Positions 59,074-64,000 of a DNA stretch of 64,000 nt are shown one piece after another. The DNA lies in NCBI GenBank assembly GCA_902574475.1, contig CACGNZ010000005.1, forward strand, positions 1 to 64,000. Reading direction: 5' to 3'. Positions within the stretch are counted from its first letter, which is position 1, and each line of letters begins with the position of its first letter. Position numbers and translations under genes: made by a program. The stretch comes from an uncultured Alphaproteobacteria bacterium (GTDB lineage Bacteria; Pseudomonadota; Alphaproteobacteria; HIMB59; GCA-002718135). Under the pieces are notes generated by a model. It did no database searches, was not told the DNA's origin, and saw only the letters and a program-made list of their open reading frames with translations.

Positions 59074-60822
59074 GTGAATATTGAAAAATCACTATCCGAT
59101 AAATTTTGGGAAGAAAAGCAAATAGACTTTAAGCACATTCAAGCTCTTTCACAAAAAAAATCAATTTCTGAAATTTTTTCAAAACTTCTAATTTCAAGAG
59201 GTGTCTTCGAAGATAATTATGATAACTATATAAATCCCAATCTTTTAAATAATCTTCCGGACCCTTTTGAACTTAAAGATATGAAAAAAGGAATTGAAAG
59301 ATGCATTGAGGCTTTAAAAAATAATGAAAAGATTGGAATAATTGCTGATTATGATGTTGATGGATCCACTTCTGCATCAATTTTATATAAGTTTTTAAAT
59401 AATTATACCAATAATCTTGTTTGCAAAATACCTAATAGATTGTCAGAGGGTTATGGTCCAAATGTCAGGCTTATGAATGAAATGCTTAATGAAAATACTA
59501 CACTATTGTTTACACTGGATTGCGGAACATCAGCATTTAACTCAATTGATTTGCCTGATTTCAAAAGTATTGAGGTTATAGTAATAGATCATCATTTAAG
59601 TGAATTTAAACTTCCAAAAGTCCATTCGGTAATTAATCCAAATCGTTTTGATGAAAACAATGATTATAAAGATTTTGCTGCAGTAGCAGTAACATTTCTA
59701 TTTTTAATGGGATTAAGGAAGCAAATTAGAGAATTAAATTTATTTCCAAATATAAAAGAACCGAATTTAATGTCATATTTAGACTTAGTTGCTGTTGGAA
59801 CAATATGCGATATTGTCAATATTAACAATTACAATAGATCAATTATTAGTAAGGGTTTGGAACTCATTAGAAGTCGAAAAAATAAATCAATAACAAAAAT
59901 ATTAGATAACTCTAATATTAATCATGAGCCTTTATCAAAAGATATCGGTTTTGTCTTGGGACCACAAATTAATGCTGCTAGTAGAATTGATGATTCTTCT
60001 TTATCCTCTAGACTTCTGATATCAAATGATGAATCTGAAATAGAAACTATTTCTAGAAAACTATTTTTAATTAATGAAAAAAGAAAATTAATTGAACAAA
60101 ATATATTCAATGAAGCAATTGAGCAAATAAAAGATCAAGAAAATAAAAAATTTATTATTGTTTATAAAGAGAATTGGCATCAAGGTGTTCTAGGTATTGT
60201 TGCCAGTAAAATAGTAGCTCTTTATAACAAGCCAACATTTGTATTTTCTTTTATTAATAACAGTGGATCTGGCTCAGGCAGATCTATAGATCAAATTGAT
60301 ATTGGTAGTATTGTTCTTGAACTTAAGGCTAATGATTTAATAGAAGATGGTGGTGGTCATAAAATGGCAGTAGGTTTAAAAATAAATAAAAAAAAATTAG
60401 ATAAAATAGATGAATTTTTAGTTAAAAAATTTGATTCATATCATGATAATTTTTTTGAAAAAAAAATATTTTATGACAGTGAAATTTCTGTAAATCAAAT
60501 AAACAAAGATTTTTTAGATAATTTAGAATTATTAGAACCTCACGGCAAAGGTAATGAAGAACCTCAATTTTTAATCAAAGATATAGTAATCGATCAGGTA
60601 AAAAATTTAAAAAATAAACATATTTTAATTTTTTTTAAAAATGATTTAGGTGAAAATATAAAAGGGATTTCATTCAACAGCACTAATACCCCGGTTGGTG
60701 ATTATCTTATGAAGTTTAATAAATTTAAATTTCATATATTGTGTTCTATTAAAAAAGATAACTTTTCAAATAGTCAGATTCCCCAAATACTTATCCATGA
60801 CTTGAAAGCATCAATTAAATAA
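59074..60822 (+). CDS. recJ: Single-stranded-DNA-specific exonuclease RecJ (GTG start)
   Basis: IGIIADYDVDGSTSASIL, VIDHHLSE, GGGHKMAVGL. Confidence 0.94.
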   Translation: MNIEKSLSDKFWEEKQIDFKHIQALSQKKSISEIFSKLLISRGVFEDNYDNYINPNLLNNLPDPFELKDMKKGIERCIEALKNNEKIGIIADYDVDGSTSASILYKFLNNYTNNLVCKIPNRLSEGYGPNVRLMNEMLNENTTLLFTLDCGTSAFNSIDLPDFKSIEVIVIDHHLSEFKLPKVHSVINPNRFDENNDYKDFAAVAVTFLFLMGLRKQIRELNLFPNIKEPNLMSYLDLVAVGTICDIVNINNYNRSIISKGLELIRSRKNKSITKILDNSNINHEPLSKDIGFVLGPQINAASRIDDSSLSSRLLISNDESEIETISRKLFLINEKRKLIEQNIFNEAIEQIKDQENKKFIIVYKENWHQGVLGIVASKIVALYNKPTFVFSFINNSGSGSGRSIDQIDIGSIVLELKANDLIEDGGGHKMAVGLKINKKKLDKIDEFLVKKFDSYHDNFFEKKIFYDSEISVNQINKDFLDNLELLEPHGKGNEEPQFLIKDIVIDQVKNLKNKHILIFFKNDLGENIKGISFNSTNTPVGDYLMKFNKFKFHILCSIKKDNFSNSQIPQILIHDLKASIK

Positions 60823-60862
60823 TTTGAAAAAAATCAAAATATCTACTATATACCAATCACGT

Positions 60863-60937
60863 GTCCCCTTCGTCTATCGGTTAGGACATCAGGTTTTCAT
60901 CCTGAAAAGAGGAGTTCGACTCTCCTAGGGGATGCCA
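60863..60937 (+). tRNA. tRNA-Glu(TTC), CCA encoded
   Basis: GTCCCCTTCGTCTATCGGTTAGGACATCAGGTTTTCATCCTGAAAAGAGGAGTTCGACTCTCCTAGGGGATGCCA; anticodon TTC. Confidence 0.97.
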
Positions 60938-60942
60938 CTAAT

Positions 60943-61929
60943 TTAGGGGCATAGAATTATTGACCCTACCGAATTCCTTGATTGTATTAACTCATGAGCC
61001 TCACTAGCTTCGGATAATTTAAATTTTTTGAATATATTAGGCTTAATTTCTTTATTTTTAATTTTTGAAAACAATTTATTACTACATTCTGTTAGCTCTT
61101 CTGAATTACGAATATAATGCATTAATGTTGGTCTAGTATAATATAAACTTTTAGGATTAAATGTACTATGAAGATTTACATCATTTACCATTCCGGAAGA
61201 TTGTCCGAAAGATACCATTAGCCCTCTAAATTTTAAGCATTTTAAAGATGTATCAAACGTATCTTTGCCTACTCCATCATAAACAACATTAACTCCCTCA
61301 TTGTTTGTTAATTTTAAAACATTACTATGAACATCCTCTTGTTTATAATTAATAGCGAATTCACATCCGTTTTCTTTTGCTAATGATGCTTTTTCATCAG
61401 TACTAACAGTACCTATCATTTTAGCTCCTATGGATTTTGCCCATTGACTAGCAATTAATCCTACACCTCCAGCAGCTGCATGAAATAAAAAAACTTCATC
61501 TTTTTGTAATTTATATAACCTTTCAAAAAGGTATTCGACTGTCATTCCCTGCAATAATATTGAAGCAGCTTCATCATTTGAAATATATTCTGGTAATTTT
61601 ACAACTCTTTGAGCATCAAAATCTCTAACTTCGCAATAAGCACCAATTGGAGGACTGAAGGAGTACGCTACTCTATCACCAACTTTTAAGTTTGATACAT
61701 TATCTCCAATTTCTATTACATCTCCTGCTGCTTCTACTCCTAAACAAAAAGGGATTTCTACAGGTAATGGGTATATTCCTGTTCTATGATACGTATCTAT
61801 GTAGTTAATGCCAATTGAAGTTTGGTTAATTCTGACCATATTTTTTTCAACATTTTTAGGTAAGTCATAGTTTTCATATTTTAAAACTTCTGGACCACCT
61901 AGTTTACTGACTATAACTCTATTTGGCAT
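60943..61929 (-). CDS. Zinc-less quinone oxidoreductase (NADPH:quinone reductase, MDR family)
   Basis: IGINYIDTYHRTGIYP, FLFHAAAGGVGLIASQWAKSIGAKMIGTVST. Confidence 0.92.
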   Translation of the reverse strand: MPNRVIVSKLGGPEVLKYENYDLPKNVEKNMVRINQTSIGINYIDTYHRTGIYPLPVEIPFCLGVEAAGDVIEIGDNVSNLKVGDRVAYSFSPPIGAYCEVRDFDAQRVVKLPEYISNDEAASILLQGMTVEYLFERLYKLQKDEVFLFHAAAGGVGLIASQWAKSIGAKMIGTVSTDEKASLAKENGCEFAINYKQEDVHSNVLKLTNNEGVNVVYDGVGKDTFDTSLKCLKFRGLMVSFGQSSGMVNDVNLHSTFNPKSLYYTRPTLMHYIRNSEELTECSNKLFSKIKNKEIKPNIFKKFKLSEASEAHELIQSRNSVGSIILCP

Positions 61930-63868
61930 AATTATTCTTTAAGTTTTTATATACTAATTCGAATTCTTTTAAACATTCTGGATTTGCCAATGATTCTTCA
62001 TTTTCAATACTTTCACCATTAATTAATTTTTTAATTAAAATTTCAACTATTTTACCACTTCTAGTTCTTGGTATTTCACTTATAGCATATATTTGTGAGG
62101 GAATATGTTTGTAAGAAAGATTATTTTTTATTTCATCAATTATTTTAGACCTTAAATTTTCATTAAACTCAAAATTATTATTCAAGACAATAAATAATAT
62201 AATTTGCGTATCATTTTTTAATTTATATTCCACTGCAACTGCTTCCTGAACTTCTGTAATATTTTCAATTACTCTATAAATTTCTGCAGTGCCTATTCTT
62301 ACTCCTCCAGAATTTAGAGTTGCATCTGACCGTCCATAAATAACATAACCCTCATTTATAGTTTTTTCAATATAATCCCCATGATACCAAATGTTTTTAT
62401 ATTTACTAAAATAAGAATTAAAATATTTTTTATTATCATGATCGTTCCAAAAATATAATGGCATTGATGGAAAAGATGATTTACATACTAGTTCTCCCTT
62501 TTGATTTTCAATTGAATTGCCTTTTTCATCAAATACATCAACATCCATTCCAAGTGCTTTACACTGAATTTCACCACTATAGACATCCATTAATGGATTA
62601 CCGGTAACAAAACACGAAACTAAATCAGTGCCACCACTTATAGATTCAAGATGTATATTTGATTTTATGTTTTGATAAACGTATTCAAATGTTTCATTAA
62701 CCAAAGGAGATCCTGTTGATGCTAATGTATTTAAATTATGTAATTTAAAACTTTCCTTAATTGTGATTTTATTGTTTTTTAAAGTATCTAAAAATTTTGC
62801 ACCAGTTCCAAAAAAATTAATACCTTCTTCTTCTGCTATCTCAAAAAGATGTTTATTATTGGGAGTAAAAGGCGATCCATCATATAAAATTATTGTTGCT
62901 TTTGACGCTAAGGCAGAAACTAACCAATTCCACATCATCCATCCACAAGTAGTAAAATAAAAAACTCTATCCATTTCATTAATATCACAATGAAGTACAT
63001 GTTCTTTTTTGTGTTGTATTAGCGCTCCACCAGAACTGTGAACAATACATTTTGGTACTCCAGTGGTTCCACTTGAATAAAGAATATACAGTGGGTGATT
63101 AAAATTAAATTTTTCAAATTTACTGTATTCAATTTCTTGTTTTAAAATATTGTATAAATTTTCATATTCAAAATCTAGTTGATAATCTACGTCATTAAAT
63201 TCATATGGTATTAAAACGATCTTTTCTATACTTGGAATATTCTTAATTACTTCTTTTATAATTTTTGTCGTATCAATTTTTTTATTATTGTAAAAATAAT
63301 AATCTGAAAATAATAATATTTTTGGTTCAATTTGTCTAAATCTATCTATTATTGCTTTTTTTCCAAAATCTGATGAACATGATGACCAAATAGCACCTAA
63401 TTGTGCTGTAGATAAAAATGAAATTACAGTTTCAGGTATATTAGGAAGTATAGCAGCTATCCTGTCATTTTTTTTAATGTTATTATTTTTTAAATAATTT
63501 GCAAATTTAAAAACTGCACTTCTAAGCTCACTCCAAGAATATTTTCTTTTAATTTTTTTTTCAGAATGAAATATTATTGACTCACCATCATCTTTTTTTG
63601 TTAAACAATTTTCAGCATAATTTATGCTACATTCATCAAAGAATTTATTTTTAGTAAATTCAGGTGCTGATTTAAAAATTTTACCTTTTTTTTCACCCAC
63701 AAAATTTGTGAAATCCCATACATTACTCCAAAATTCATTTTTATGTTTTACACTCCAGTTATGCAAGTCAGCATAATTTTTTATTTTTAAATCAGTATCA
63801 AGTTGATTGATAAACTTCTGGAGGTTTGTATTTTTGTTATTTGGAGACCACAACTTTATGTTGTGCAT
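61919..63868 (-). CDS. Acetoacetyl-CoA synthetase
   Basis: LYILYSSGTTGVPKCIVHSSGGALIQHKKEH, TTCGWMMWNWLVSALA, SGGTDLVSCFVTGNP, IPRTRSGKIVEILIKKLINGE. Confidence 0.93.
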   Translation of the reverse strand: MHNIKLWSPNNKNTNLQKFINQLDTDLKIKNYADLHNWSVKHKNEFWSNVWDFTNFVGEKKGKIFKSAPEFTKNKFFDECSINYAENCLTKKDDGESIIFHSEKKIKRKYSWSELRSAVFKFANYLKNNNIKKNDRIAAILPNIPETVISFLSTAQLGAIWSSCSSDFGKKAIIDRFRQIEPKILLFSDYYFYNNKKIDTTKIIKEVIKNIPSIEKIVLIPYEFNDVDYQLDFEYENLYNILKQEIEYSKFEKFNFNHPLYILYSSGTTGVPKCIVHSSGGALIQHKKEHVLHCDINEMDRVFYFTTCGWMMWNWLVSALASKATIILYDGSPFTPNNKHLFEIAEEEGINFFGTGAKFLDTLKNNKITIKESFKLHNLNTLASTGSPLVNETFEYVYQNIKSNIHLESISGGTDLVSCFVTGNPLMDVYSGEIQCKALGMDVDVFDEKGNSIENQKGELVCKSSFPSMPLYFWNDHDNKKYFNSYFSKYKNIWYHGDYIEKTINEGYVIYGRSDATLNSGGVRIGTAEIYRVIENITEVQEAVAVEYKLKNDTQIILFIVLNNNFEFNENLRSKIIDEIKNNLSYKHIPSQIYAISEIPRTRSGKIVEILIKKLINGESIENEESLANPECLKEFELVYKNLKNNYAK

Positions 63869-63874
63869 AATAAA

Positions 63875-64000
63875 TTAATTCTTTTCTTGGTCTTCTTTAA
63901 GAGATCTTACTCTTACAATAACATCAATGTTATGTAATGATAGGCAAGCAGGTATAGAAGGTATATCTAGATTAATATTTTTTGTAGGTATATCGTGTAT
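63875..64000 (-). CDS. C-terminal fragment of an unidentified protein, cut by the window edge
   Basis: Frame open to the window end: ...IHDIPTKNINLDIPSIPACLSLHNIDVIVRVRSLKEDQEKN*. Confidence 0.45.
   Translation of the reverse strand: MHDIPTKNINLDIPSIPACLSLHNIDVIVRVRSLKEDQEKN

Noticed and set aside
1-64000. CRISPR array, rRNA, tmRNA, intact transposase or prophage
   Set aside because: No periodic repeat-spacer structure, rRNA signature or transposase/phage structural ORF was seen; A/T runs only reflect base composition

Overview
This AT-rich, gene-dense window (about 64 kb) looks like a streamlined marine alphaproteobacterium, SAR11-, HIMB59- or AEGEAN-169-like. The lineage is inferred from gene order, base composition and content. 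Most of it is core genome: ntrYX-trkA, ruvX-pyrB-plsY-topA, gatCAB, tRNA-Ser-dapA-smpB-rpoZ-relA/spoT-acpS-lepB-rnc-era-recO-parC, rpiB-glyA-nrdR-ribDE-ribBA-ribH-nusB-thiL-hppA, bamE, rpmF-plsX-ihfA-merR, proteorhodopsin, rplM-rpsI-argC-hom-recJ-tRNA-Glu. Accessory parts are a sugar-type ABC importer without a local ATPase, a TRAP transporter, a PepC-like peptidase, a fatty acid desaturase and a four-gene DUF4956 / CotH-like beta-helix / VTC-domain / small membrane protein cassette. The main items for follow-up are: (1) pyrB with an N-terminal extension resembling an integrase arm-DNA-binding domain, preceded by three helically spaced TKACACAT repeats; (2) the DUF4956-CotH-VTC cassette; (3) topA and parC, both interrupted by one apparent extra A in a poly-A run and both restored by the same correction; (4) a 24-nt exact direct repeat bracketing merR just upstream of proteorhodopsin; (5) dapA starting 7 nt after a tRNA-Ser CCA end. 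No CRISPR array, rRNA or intact transposase was found. No database search was run; all family names come from motif recognition in the supplied translations.
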